This document shows positions 1 through 10,525 of a DNA stretch of 64,000 nt, one piece after another. The translations under genes and the position numbers were made by a program. Every line of letters starts with the position of its first letter. The first letter of the stretch is position 1. The notes under the pieces were generated by a model. The model saw nothing but the letters and a program-made list of their open reading frames with translations, made no database searches and was not told the DNA's origin. Source of the stretch: Coptis chinensis (lineage: Eukaryota > Streptophyta > Magnoliopsida > Ranunculales > Ranunculaceae); NCBI GenBank assembly GCA_015680905.1, contig CM027381.1, positions 15,601,501 through 15,665,500 on the forward strand, read 5' to 3'.

Positions 1-161
1 AATTCTTTTCGGTAAAGTCAATGCTTGGCTCTTTCGAACTCCACGTGATGTGTCTTGACTCTTCGCTTCTAACGGCGGAGAGATAAGCCAATGAATCAGC
101 ATGACGTATGTCATTTCGGGGTCTTTGAGTGATAGAGATGCTATCAAATTGTCGAGCAAGG

Positions 162-572
162 CTATGTATCAAACCATGATAAGCCGCCCATACGGTCATC
201 TCTTGCTTCAAAAGACCTGCCAAACCGATTGGCCACAAGGCGAGAATCCGTGTATAACCGAGCTTTGGCTTCCCCCGATTTCAAAGCTGTTCTCAAGGCA
301 CAAACGGCAGCCTCATACTTTCGGCCGTTATTTGAAGCGGCAAAGCCAAGTCGCCTTGATTTCTCAATCTTCTCTCCGCCCGGGTTTAACAAAAACGCAT
401 CCATTCCAGACCCAAATTTATTATGGGGAGCCATCCGAAAGTAAACAATCCATAGGTCAATGGGATTAGGAATTGCGTTTTGTTGGTTGGTTCGTCGCCC
501 CAGGTTATGGGTGGCGAATGTCTTCCATAGATTCTTCTTGGCGCAAGAAATCGTCAATAGGAGAATCATCAA
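162..572 (-). pseudogene. Second (archaeal-type) RNase H domain of Tat pol
   Basis: The minus-strand reading contains the block AASNNGRKYEAAVCALRTAL followed by LYTDSRLVANRF. This is the pattern of the extra RNase H domain in Tat elements, with the usual NNxAEYEAL segment and the DS..V motif. The Asp of TDSRLV is kept. The frame is short, and the beginning of the domain is scrambled relative to related elements. It sits just downstream of the ordinary RNase H, as expected. No intact product is likely. Confidence 0.7.
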
Positions 573-1200
573 TCGAAAAATCAGCTATCAAAGAAGCTAG
601 AGCATGTCCTTTTTCAGCAGTACGACTTTCAAAGACAATGCTATATGCACTAAGATAACTTTCCCATTCGGCTAATCTGCTTGATTCTTGTGCATTACGA
701 AAGACTTTGCGTAAGGGATACTCAGTATAAACTCTGACCAACCTCCCCTGGAAGTATGGTTTTAACCGACGAGCGACATGAACCAATGCAAGTGCAATTT
801 TTTCCATCTTTGAATAACGAGACTCAGCTTAGGTTAACGTCTTACTGATAAAAAAGACGGGTCTACCATCATCAACGAAAAGAACAGCACTAACAGCTTG
901 AGTTGTAGCTGCTAGGTATATGCCAATAGGTTGACCCGTCGAAGGACTTGTCAATATAGGAGGACTGACCAAGTATCTCTTCAGTTGTTGCAATGCCATC
1001 TCACAATCAATGTTCCAAGTTGCCGCCCCCTTTAAAGTCTGGAAGAAGGGATGACAACGATCGGAATATTTAGAAATAAATCTATGAAGAAATGGCAAGT
1101 CGACCAAGAAGTCGTTGAATTTCCTTCTTATTTTTAGTGATGGCATATCAATAACGGCACGTATCTGATCAGGATTAGCCTTAATACCTCTACGAGTCAT
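505..1200 (-). pseudogene. RT C-terminal connection and RNase H of Tat pol
   Basis: Two minus-strand frames (829-1200 and 505-807) together give a typical gypsy segment. It starts with RRGIKANPDQIRAVIDM, then FISKYSDRCHPFFQTLK, then LTSPSTGQPIGIYLAATT with FISKTLT, and ends with the RNase H part MEKIALALVHVARRLKPYFQ. The break near 810-830 is a frameshift within the RNase H. The order and spacing match Ty3/gypsy pol. This is a decayed fragment, not a gene. Confidence 0.8.
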
Positions 1201-2009
1201 GAGGTATCCCAGAAATTTTCCAGAAGAGAGACCAAAAGAACATTTGGCGGATTGAGTCTCATGTTATACTTGTTAAGCCTATCAAAAACAAGTTGAAGAT
1301 CGGAAAGATGATCACCAAGAAGCTTCGATTTAACGACTATATTATCGATATAAGCCTCCATTATTATCCCCAAAGAAATCGGAAAAATTGTATTGACAAG
1401 CTTTTGGTAGGTTGCACCGGCATTTTCGGACCAAAAGGCATAACAGCAGAAAATGCCTTGGTCGGTAATGAAGGCGCGTGAACTCTTTGTCATCCACATT
1501 CAAAGAGATCCGGTAGTACTCAAGAAGCATCCATGAAAGATAGGCGTTGGAATCCCGGGCGGCATCCACTAGTTCGAAATTCGTGGCAATGGATACGAGA
1601 TGAATCGGACAAGTTTCGTTAAAGGTTTGAAAAGTCAATACAAATTCTGATTTATCCGTTCTTTTTGGCAATCTTCGACGACATTAGCAAGCCATTTTGG
1701 GTAAGTAACTTCGTCGGATAAAGTTAACCGCAAAGTAGCTTATCAATCTCCTCTTTAACTTTGAGCTTCCGATCGGTGCCATTCTTCTTGGTTTTGGCTT
1801 AACCGCCTGAAACTTGGATCAATGTCAAGTTTATGACAAGCAACAGAAGGGTCTATTCCCGGCATTTCCTCAATTTTCCAAGCGAAGATACGCTTATTTC
1901 GCTGTAACAGGGAAGCTGATCTGGCTGTAAAACAGCGGTCGGGTTTGTCATTTCGTTCACATTTCAATAAAATTGCAAAATATTTCATCTCAATGATTTT
2001 AATAAGTTC
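1197..2009 (-). pseudogene. Reverse transcriptase core of Tat pol, catalytic motif altered
   Basis: Minus-strand pieces cover the entry to RT (KIEEMPGIDPSVACHKLDID, 1755-1988), the palm (FELVDAARDSNAYLSWMLLE, within 1342-1671) and the active-site region (SENAGATYQKLVNTIF, then MEAYIDNIVVKSK, within 1197-1499). The catalytic box, normally Y-x-D-D, reads YIDN, so the second Asp is lost. Several frame changes separate the pieces. The upstream end is interrupted by the nested LTR. Confidence 0.8.
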
Positions 2010-3233
2010 TGTTGTTTGATAAGTTCATTTTATTCTTCCTAGAACTCATAGACAAGTCTAATAGAAGAAAACTTGATCCCTAACATGTATGGCTCATCTC
2101 TAAGCTCATACATGGTAGCAAGTGGAACCAAAGCAATGACTTATCTCTAAGCTCATCACTTTGATCCCTAACTAGACACTACACCAACTATCATTTTGGG
2201 ATAGGATGTAGGTCTAGTTGTTCTTCCTAAACAACTTACCAAACCAACAACGAAGATTCTCCCTCACATGAGTTTGATTAACTCCCCAAACGGATATAAT
2301 TCTCACTCATCGGGCAGAGTTTCTGCTCTGAGATCACATAACTAAAGTTTTATTCTAATTAACAGAAAATAAAACTGAATTAAAAACATTTTAATTAAAA
2401 ATTGGAAATTAAATTCTTCATTACACTAGGAAAGCAGTAAACTACTCTACTCCTACTGATGGAATGCTAACCATTCCATGAGAAAAACTAAAACTAGACC
2501 CTTCTATTTATAGTTGAATGGATGATTAAGTGGATCGAATCTCGTAAAATCTGATCCAACGACTGAGATTTGATCACTATTCAACTTTTTGACTTTAAGG
2601 AATAGTAATCACTATTTGACACTATTCAACATTATTTGACACTATTCGGAACTATTCATCTTTTGACTTTACAAAAAGTTAAATAATAAAAAATCTAAAA
2701 TATCTACGTCGTCTTCGATGAATAGTGACGTGCTTGGCTTTATCTCTGATTTCAAACCATATGTCCATTTTGTAAAAGCAATATACCGTTGTGTAGAGTT
2801 TTCTCTCATACCGATCATTTTGACAGTCATATGCTTCAATCGGAGTTAGGAGACGAAATATGTCACCATTTGAACTTTCTAATGATTTTGGATTTGTTAT
2901 AAGTCGGTTTTGACCAAGTCTTGACCGAACATGACTCCTTTGGCTAGCTCAAGAACTCAAGTTTGGATTCTTCAACTTGTTTCATGGTTTTCTGAGTCCA
3001 TGAGCTTTGGTGGGCATATTGGAGATTTAAATGAGCCGATCTCAAGATTTCAAGTCCAAGCTTTATTCGTCAGATTTCATGCTAAAACGCAGTTCTTATG
3101 GTGTATTTTTATCGCCGATTGTTGAAACCCTGTGAAAACATGAAAATACAATTAATTTACATTTATTAAACACGTAATTGACCCAAATGTAATGTCTCTG
3201 CGGGGTTTAAAACACAATTTTGGGTACTTATCA
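2010..3233 (-). mobile_element. Athila-type LTR nested in the Tat pol region, 5' end unclear
   Basis: The block from about 2036 (Athila-LTR similarity starting with tcctagaactcatagacaag) to 3233 (ending ttatca) closely follows 45420-46529 of the complete Athila LTR in this window. The shared parts include the tail that reads TGATAAGTACCC on the minus strand. It interrupts the Tat frames between protease and RT. The right end is precise. The left end lacks the first roughly 250-350 bp of the full LTR, and I found no matching 5-bp target duplication, so this copy is truncated or rearranged. Nothing in it looks coding. Confidence 0.7.
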
Positions 3234-3604
3234 GAAACCAACTCTTTTTGTTCTACGCCGAAAAGTTCAAATGAAATAAAAGTGGTTTCTTCTTTGAATC
3301 TCCTACTTGCACTTCCAAAAGTCGATCCATCAGAAGTGCCCCTTGCACATGAGCCTCAATATTATAGATGGAGGGCACACCGCTTGGCAAACCTGTAATC
3401 AAGCGGGGCACTTGCAAGGATCAGATTACCTCGAACTTCAGATTTTTTATAGTCATCCATTGCTTTGTCATGACAGGCATGGGCAGATACCTGGTCACTA
3501 CAAACCTTGCAAATATGCCCAGAGAATGGGAACTTGACACACTGATGAAATGTGGAGACTACAGCCCCCATGGAATGTATCCAATCTCTGCCCAAAATTG
3601 CGTT
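3234..3604 (-). pseudogene. Tat pol spacer between protease and RT
   Basis: The minus strand gives fragments continuing from the protease towards RT (for example KKPLLFHLNF near 3270-3300) with several stops. This is the stretch that the Athila LTR separated from the RT core. No catalytic motif is present. Confidence 0.5.
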
Positions 3605-3850
3605 CTAGTGGGATCGACAGTCCATCAATAAGAAATTGAGCTCAACTTCTTTGTTCATTAATTTGATTGGTAAGGTAATTCTTCCAACCACTGAAGATGT
3701 TGTCCCATCAAAACCGATGATAGGATTGTCTTCGGCGATGATCATACCATCGCGAAGTTGCATATGAGAATAACATCCACTGAAAATGACGCTGGAGGTG
3801 GCCCCTGTGTCGATCATTACCCATTGAACACGAGAAGCACCTATAGACAC
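3605..3850 (-). pseudogene. Retroviral-type aspartic protease of Tat element
   Basis: The minus-strand frame contains WVMIDTGATSSVIFSGCY, with the catalytic D-T-G triad in the hydrophobic context of retropepsins, followed about 30 residues later by IIGFDGTTSSVVGRITLPIK, the second conserved strand. It lies between the gag zinc-finger-like region and RT, as expected. The open part is only about 80 residues. The domain looks readable, but it is cut off from neighbours by frame breaks. Confidence 0.8.
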
Positions 3851-3910
3851 AGAAATTATAACTGCATCATAGTGAGGGTGATATACACCAAGGAGATCAT
3901 CATCAGTGAA

Positions 3911-4300
3911 TCAGAGGGGCTCTTCTTCAGAAGTTTCGGTCTGGATTCCTTTGACAAAATCGACTTTGTTGATACGGTTAAACTCATCAACATAACTAAC
4001 TTTCAACCGCTTTTGATTCTTACTCTGACTTTTGGAAAGAGACTCAACATGAGAATGGGAAACATTAATGACATGCTCATAAGTTGCAGCAACTACCTGT
4101 TGAGAGCTTTTAGTAAGATATTCATTTAAAAGTCCTTTCTCAACTAATTTCTGAATCCGACCCTGGAGAGAGCGACAAAGTTCTGTCTCATGGCCATAGT
4201 CATTATGGAATTTACACCGCAAGGCTTTGTCCCTTGTCCCTTTGGTATCTTCTGAAAGTGGATAAGGCGGGGAAAGAAGATTCCCACTTTTCAACTTCTC
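3911..4300 (-). pseudogene. Gag C-terminal region with CCHC-like motif (Tat)
   Basis: The minus-strand frame gives CKFHNDYGHETELCRSLQ, the modified zinc-knuckle segment usual at the end of Tat/gypsy gag (C-x2-H...H-x3-C rather than the classic CCHC), followed by IQKLVEKGLLNEYL. It lies directly upstream of the protease. It probably served in nucleic-acid binding when the element was active. Confidence 0.75.
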
Positions 4301-4647
4301 ATATATAACAGAGTACTTGGCATTGAGCGGGGTCAGTTTTAGCTCAGGTAGAGTCTTTCCATCACGATTGAAACTAACTTGCTTTTGATTGTCATTCTTT
4401 CTATCGTTATGCTGTTGATCTGACTGTTTCGGCTTAGAATTCTTGCTGTCAGAAAAATCTTTACTGCGAATATCTTTGTCTTTTGTTGCTTTCGCTAATA
4501 GGTTCTCCTCGATACGGATGTGTTGTTCAGCCCTAACATATAGATCGTACCGAGTTTTAGGGACATCTTTAATTAGAGAGTGGTAAAGATCCCTTACAAT
4601 GAAGTTCGAACTTCTGTCTCATTCATAATATAATGCTTCTTTAAAGG

Positions 4648-4975
4648 CTAAAAAGAAGCATCCCATCGAAACTTCGAACATCTCGGCTGCACGCCTTTTA
4701 ACCTAGTAACAAAAGTACGTAACTTTTCGTCCCGTTGTTGCTTGATGTTCAAAAGTGAGTCGACATCCTTTGGCGTCTTGCAATTGTGGCGGAAACGATT
4801 AACAAACTGATTTTCTAGTTCATTGAATTGGTGAATTGATCTTGAAGGCAATTCACTAAACCAGCGTAATGCTTCTCCCTTTAGAGTTGATGGAAAGAGC
4901 TTATATATGAGCGGGTCATCTCCACCCCATAACACCAACTTATTTTTGAACGATAGAACATGCAAGCCGGATCTC
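4648..4975 (-). pseudogene. Retrotransposon gag core (capsid-like)
   Basis: The minus-strand frame includes FPSTLKGEALRWFSELPSRS, FVNRFRHN and LLNIKQQRDEKLRTFVTR. These are the conserved blocks of the plant gag core family (Retrotrans_gag): the A..WF motif and the L..I.Q...ESLR.F..RF motif. The frame is interrupted downstream, and 4300-4640 is readable only in pieces. Confidence 0.8.
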
Positions 4976-6231
4976 CTTCCTTCTCATCATAAAAGTTCAA
5001 AATCGGGTTGTTTGAAGTCGGGATGGTGGTAAGCTTCTTGAATGTCGATCGAAAAACTTATCAAGCACGCCATCATTGGTATCGGCCAAGTTTTTCATTC
5101 TTACATCCCTTGACTCTCTATCGTTAAGTTCTTTTGCAATCAACTCTTTCAACTGTTGTTCTGTTAGAGTTAAAGTATTGGCTCAAACAACTAGACGCCC
5201 CCGATCGTGCCCATGTGGAGAAGGATACCTTCCATTATCTCTTATTGGAGTTAGAGATCTTTGGCGGTACCCACGATCAGCTTTGACCGGTGATTGTCTT
5301 TGTCTATCCTTGTAACCAACCTGTGTAGGCCGGTAGTCACCCTTGGCCAGGTGGTCGGAATAATTATACCACTTCTCCATGTTTTGTTGCTTTTGTCTGA
5401 GATGCCCGCCTTCCCAGTCATGTCGGACATATCTCGGAGGACGGCGTTCTTCCCTGAAAAATGCTTCTCGAGGTAAATCTTCCCTTTGAGATCGGACATG
5501 TCTAGGGTAGTAGTTATCCCTGCCAATCCGATTCTCCCCATAAGTATGGGGGTAATAGGGTCATTACTCTTAGAGCGTGCACGGGTTGATTGTTTTTGAG
5601 AAATAACACGTTCTTCGGTGACGATGAAGTGGTTCTTCAAGACGGTCCCATACATCGGAATGGCCTCAAGCGTCCCTTCGTGTTCGCCTTGATGTTGTTG
5701 AATTTGCGGCGATCGCCCACCACCTTTGCCTCTTTGCCAGCCTTCCTTCCGAAGTTCCTATTTTAAATTTTTGACTCGTCGTAACTCCCCGCTTCAACCG
5801 TATTAGGGTGAATTGGCTCGTTACTATCACCTTTTCCGTTAGTTGGCGGAGAGTAATGTCCACGCCCATATCCATGTCAACCGGAAGGATCGATGGATGG
5901 ACAGACGGGCGGACCGCATGGAGGATTACCGACTTGTCGGTTTTCTTGTTGCAAGGTCATTAGGGTTGGTGCCGGCGGTTGTACGGCCTTTTCTTATACC
6001 GCGAGGCGGTGGCGGTTCTACTTTCTGATCGGATGTTGAGAATTGATCCTACCACTAGGATCAACTTGATTGTTCAACGGTTCTTGCATTGGCCGATTTG
6101 AATTTCGGTGGTTCGCGAGTATTATTAGCGGGAGGAATATGTCGATTATTTGCTCGCTTCTTCTTGTGCTTACCATCTTGATTGTTTCACGGATAATGAA
6201 TTCTAAATTCCCCACGACGGGCGCTTAATTA
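4976..6231 (-). pseudogene. Gag N-terminal region and leader of Tat copy 1
   Basis: The minus-strand frames include NRPMQEPLNNQVDPSGRINS near the start (6018-6215), shared almost exactly with the second Tat copy at 44279, and basic, arginine-rich segments further on. The leader between the LTR and gag should hold the primer-binding site, but here it has drifted: the TGGCGCC core seen in copy 2 is rearranged near 6222. The proline-rich stretch of copy 2 gag is shortened. Frames change several times. Confidence 0.65.
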
Positions 6232-6706
6232 TGTTTCGGCAGTAAACTGCTTCAACACAACGAGAGCAATGGTAAAGAACACACTAAGAAACAGAGAAAT
6301 CTGATGTTAGGGGAGATGAAACTGAACCAAATAATGGCTGCCTACGTACCCAAGATCTATTCTCTAGGGATCAAGTTTCAACGTAGTTCCTTATGAAAAA
6401 TAATGTGGTATTTATATAGGTAGAGTAAAGAGTCCTTGTAGCTCAAGTAATCTTGTAGCTTGAGTAATCATGATAGACTATAACTCTCAACTGATAGTTA
6501 TCTCTTTGATAAGAAATGAATCTGGACATAAATCAATGTACATTAGTGGCAAGCCATGTGGCTAAGGTTCAGCCTTAGACACATGAGTTAATGGGCCTGT
6601 ACATTGATCCATGATATTGCGAATTGGGCTTTAGCCCTGTTGTTTAAATGAATAAAATAGAGACCCCTACTAATGGACGTTTGCCACATAGGTGGGGGTC
6701 GAAACA
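6232..6706 (-). repeat. 5' LTR of Tat copy 1 (475 bp)
   Basis: In plus coordinates the LTR starts with tgtttcgg and ends with cgaaaca, a 7-bp terminal inverted repeat (TGTTTCG...CGAAACA). It aligns along its whole length with the LTR at 43751-44223 in reverse orientation. A TATA-like stretch (minus strand TATATAAATACC, near 6408-6420) is its likely promoter. Flanking bases to the right are gtaat; the matching duplication would be beyond the left edge. Confidence 0.85.
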
Positions 6707-8909
6707 GTAATTCTAGAGATGCATAGAGTATAATAACTTAATTGAACATGTTTAGGTGGCAATAATTAATAAGCCCCAGTCCGGAGATGGTTGTGGCTAG
6801 CCCCCAGTTTGGAGCTTTATTGACCTGCACTAGATTGAACTAATATCCAAAAAAATTAGAACAAAATAAATGATAATTTGGAGATAAATTGAGTGTCGAG
6901 CGCAAGTCGTAGCCGATTGTACTAAGCATATGGCTATTGCGAGCTCCTGGTTTGTAATTTGAGTAACCTGTATGCAAAACTTGATGGCAACAATTTTCGA
7001 TTAATCAAGTTTGACTTTAATAAATTACGCAGGAGGTCGATCACTCGCGACTGTGTAAGCGACCTGCTCTTAATGGGTAAAGAAGTGAATAACCTCTTAA
7101 TTCGGCAGTTTGTAATGTCTGGGTGGTGTTGATTCAGAGATTTGAAACTTGCGTTGTTATACTGAAGTATATCTTCGTGCTGCAGTATTATGGTAGAACC
7201 AATTCCTAGTACAGGGACCTGCCAAAGAGAGTGTTGTATGAAAAGTAATTAGTTAAATCTGTTAACCGGGATTTGACATATCATTTTGAGACCTGTCTAC
7301 CAGTAAAGGAGCAGAAATGAGGCTCAAACTCGTTGTTCATGGTTTAGACTGGGATATTTGGAAAAAAGTGAAGAGAAATGGAAGATTTTGGACTTTAAGG
7401 AAGATGGAAAAGGGAAATGATATCAGTCGTTCAGAATTGAAACGTCAAAAAGCAACAAAATAAAGAGTCATTTTTCTAAAACTTTAGAGCAATATTCCTC
7501 ATTTTATAAAATGGTTAGACTCAGGTTGTATTCATTCGACTTGTTAGAACCTAGTTTAACTCTCTATGTTGACAAATGTTTAGCCAAGTTACATGGACAC
7601 AGCATGAAGGACTTGCATCCATGCATACTCGCTTGAGAATATACTTTAGTCCGGAGCACATTACATGTAATTGCAGCGACCCTCTTCATTGTGACACACT
7701 GACACAACAAAGCAGCTGTGAACATGCACAAATAGCATTTTCAAAACCTAACCAGCTTCATTTAGTATACCCACTGTGAAACCATACAAACCAAGAAAAC
7801 TAAAATTGGAAATATTGAAAATAGTATCTGTTTTAGTAAAGCTGAAAAGTTTCTTCATTAGGTAACAAATGAAAATAAATTTTGAAATCTACAAAAAAGA
7901 AGTATTGTCATAATTATGAGCAAAACCTTGTTAAGTGTGTAATCTGGATTGACAATAGTTCATCTTTACAGTTATGAATGATTAAACCACTCCTCTACTA
8001 CCATTGGGCATGGTTAATGAGAGTGTACATAGCTCTATCCAAACCCTTAAGATCCAAACCCAACTTCCGAGCTTGTTGTTGACCCCCTCTTCCAGCGCCA
8101 CGATTTATTTCAGCAACTACACATTTGTGTCAAGGTATCACAAACAACTAATCTCCTCCCTGAAATGACCAAGTAATAATTACAACAAATGTCAACATTG
8201 TCAAAATAATTGAAGGATGAGACAACTTGATTAATTAGCTTCAACAAAAGTCATCCAGCAAATATAATGTATTCATAAAGTAACATAAATAACTAATGAC
8301 TCCAGAATTCACATGGTTTGCTCACCTCTTATTATCGTTAGTGGTTTGATCACCTTAAATTTTAATCACAATGCTTATGGCATTACATGCAAACTACTTA
8401 TGGAAGACAGTGTTCAACTTCAACGAAACAAAAGCGCAATAAGAATTTGAAGCAAGACGAAAAAGGTAGTAGCTAAAATTTTTACATTTACATGTATGGA
8501 GCTAAACAGGTGTAATTGCAAGATGATCAAAACTCCCTCGGAATGTCCATGGATCTCTTTTAGCTTAACCTGCTGAAAACAAATCTCTTCCACCCAAGTT
8601 CAATGAGTTGGAATAATTCCTCGCAGGTACGCAACACTAGATTCTAAGTAGATTGTTTTGTTCATAACCTATAACAACAATTATGGTAATAGCTACTTGG
8701 AACCTCTTTATCAGATATTATGTGGCTAATTAGCTACTTTGAATGTAGGCTCCCATATGATGTTCTTCATCATAAATGTGATTCTAGTGACTACATTGGT
8801 AATGACATTTAGGCCATTTCTAGTGACACACTCTGGTTGACAGCAATCTTGTTCAAGACTAAATCCTATCATATACTGTCGAAAGACATATTAGCTCTTA
8901 TAGAATATA
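6707..8909. other. Non-coding stretch, no gene recognised
   Basis: Both strands are full of stops, and no domain is recognisable apart from the weak exon candidate at 7998-8116. Some AT-rich drift and short ORFs occur, but they have no family-like motif. Probably intergenic DNA with old repeats. Confidence 0.5.
7998..8116 (-). pseudogene. Possible terminal exon or gene fragment, unrecognised
   Basis: On the minus strand, a plausible acceptor (TGTGTAG) is followed by an open stretch of 38 codons containing EINRGAGRGGQQQARKLGLD, then KGLDRAMYTLINHAQW and two stop codons in a row. The composition is more protein-like than its surroundings (a glycine/arginine patch, then an amphipathic segment). 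I do not recognise the family, and no upstream exon was found. It may be chance. Confidence 0.25.
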
Positions 8910-9781
8910 GGGTTATATTGACATACACCCCACTTCCAAATAACTAAACTAGGATTTCCCCAAATCGATTGATTAACTAACTTTTTTTTACGCCTTTGAC
9001 CAGTTAAAAGACATGAAAAAAATAAAAAATAGACACAGAAAATGACATTAATACCCTTTTACTCTCAAATATTTTTTTTCTTTTTATTATTCTGTGGGCC
9101 CCACAAAACAAAAAAAAAAAAAATAAAATGTCCTTAATTTATTTTAATAAGTGAATAAAAAATAAAGTGGAGACCAGTCAAAGCACATGAAATGACATTA
9201 ATATTTTTTACTCTCCCATATTTATTTTTCTTTTCTTATTCTGTGGGCCCCATAAAAAAAACTCATACTTAGAAAATACTTACATCTCGCAGATAAAAAA
9301 TAATAATTTTTCTAAAAAAATGTGAGTCCCACAAACACTAATTCCCCACTTTATTTTTTATTCACTTATTAAAATAAATTGAGGATATTTTTTTTGTTTC
9401 TTTTTATTATTTTGTGCACCCCAAAAAAATAAAAAAAATGCCCTCAATTTATTTTAATAAGTGAATAAAAAATAAAATGGAGAATTAGTGTTTGTGGGAC
9501 CTATATTTTTTTAGATTTTTTTTTTATTTTATTTGTGAGATGTAAGTATTATCTAAGTATGAGGTTTTTTTTTGTTTTGTGGAGCCCATAGAATAATAAA
9601 AAGAAAATAAATAAATATGGGTGAGTAAAAGGGTATGATTATTATTTTTTTTCATGTGTTTTGACTGGTCAAAAGACGGAAAAGTTAGTTGACCGTCAAT
9701 TTGGGAGGAAATCCTAATTTCAATTATTTTGGGGGATAATCCTAATTGCAACTACTGGTAGGGGGTATGTCAATATAACCC
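8910..9781. mobile_element. MULE-type foldback element (872 bp) with 9-bp target duplication
   Basis: The ends are inverted copies: GGGTTATATTGACATAC at the left and GTATGTCAATATAACCC at the right. The inverted similarity continues inward along nearly the whole element, so it can fold into one long hairpin centred near 9410. It is flanked by perfect 9-bp direct repeats tagaatata at 8901-8909 and 9782-9790. A 9-bp duplication is characteristic of Mutator-like elements. The interior is AT-rich with no coding capacity. Within the left arm a segment resembling the central palindrome occurs again near 9120-9170. Confidence 0.85.
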
Positions 9782-9790
9782 TAGAATATA

Positions 9791-10082
9791 ATACAAAATT
9801 GAGATAACATCGCAGAATGATTTTCAGTAACTTGATTTTTTGTTTACAAGACCTCTATGTGTTCCACTCTAAGTTGTTAAAAACACTGTTGTTGCTATAG
9901 CTCCTCTTACTGGTTTCCTTTATTTCAGGGTTTTTGTTTTAAAGAGATAGAGAGAGTGAAGAGAGAAAGTTAATCAAGATCCCATTTATGTGCAATTTCT
10001 CTATGCTCAATTTGCTTTTAGTCAAACTTCATCTTTTTTAGTCTTCTTCCCATCTTAATGTGTGGCAGGCACAGCCACAGGT
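9791..10082. other. Short non-coding gap
   Basis: AT-rich sequence between the MULE-type element and the first tandem LTR copy. A purine-rich tract (gagatagagagagtgaagag) lies near 9940-9960. No gene or repeat end was identified. Confidence 0.4.
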
Positions 10083-10280
10083 ACTTCCACGCGTTGGCCT
10101 CTCACTGGCTAGTGCCATAAGGTCGGTTATTGAGCCAGCTCATGACAACAACTCACTAAACACAACCTCTGGCACAAGGTTCTCTTATTGTCCAAATTTG
10201 TTTGTTAAAACCGCCGAAAGGTATGTAGCTTCGCCAAAGAGGAATCCTTTTGGCGCAATTGCGTTCTTGGCCGCATTTTT

Positions 10281-10420
10281 GTAGTACGTCACACTATATT
10301 AGTGGGCTTTTGAGTTTAGTCACACGAAGTTCAAAATTTTGATTTTAGTCACACTCTGTTAACAAGTCTGTCTCAAGCCGTTAGTCAACGTATTTGACTA
10401 GGTTTGACCATACGTTGACC

Positions 10421-10485
<65 letters not shown>

Positions 10486-10525
10486 TTTTGTAGTGATTAT
10501 ATATATAATCACTACAAAAAGACCC
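10281..10525. repeat. Insertion with (TA)n tract and hairpin, absent from the second copy
   Basis: This 245-bp segment is present in tandem copy 1 but missing at the matching place in copy 2 (near 12780). It holds a run of about 29 TA dinucleotides (10423-10481), then an inverted pair tttttgtagtgatta / taatcactacaaaaa (10486-10520). Its outer ends (tttttgtagt near 10276 and actacaaaaa near 10511) are also inverted. It is probably a small DNA element of the kind with CACTA-like ends, but the target duplication is unclear. Confidence 0.5.

Larger units (their letters stand above)
1..6706 (-). mobile_element. Tat-lineage Ty3/gypsy retrotransposon, 5' LTR to second RNase H; 3' part outside window
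   Basis: Reading leftward on the minus strand, the order is 5' LTR (6232-6706), degraded primer-binding site, gag, protease, reverse transcriptase, RNase H and a second RNase H. The second RNase H domain after the first is the mark of the Tat/Ogre/Retand lineage. Integrase and the 3' LTR must lie left of base 1. Every coding segment has frameshifts or stops, and an Athila-type LTR (about 2010-3233) splits the pol region. A second copy of the same family starts at 43751 in the opposite orientation, and the two LTRs align from end to end. The element cannot be functional. Lineage is inferred from domain order and recognisable sequence. Confidence 0.85.

Noticed and set aside
2017..3233. Left end of the nested Athila LTR at tgataag (2017) with a target duplication
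   Set aside because: The 5-bp flanks (ttgtt and gaaac) do not match, and the similarity to the complete LTR starts inside it, so the true left end is missing.
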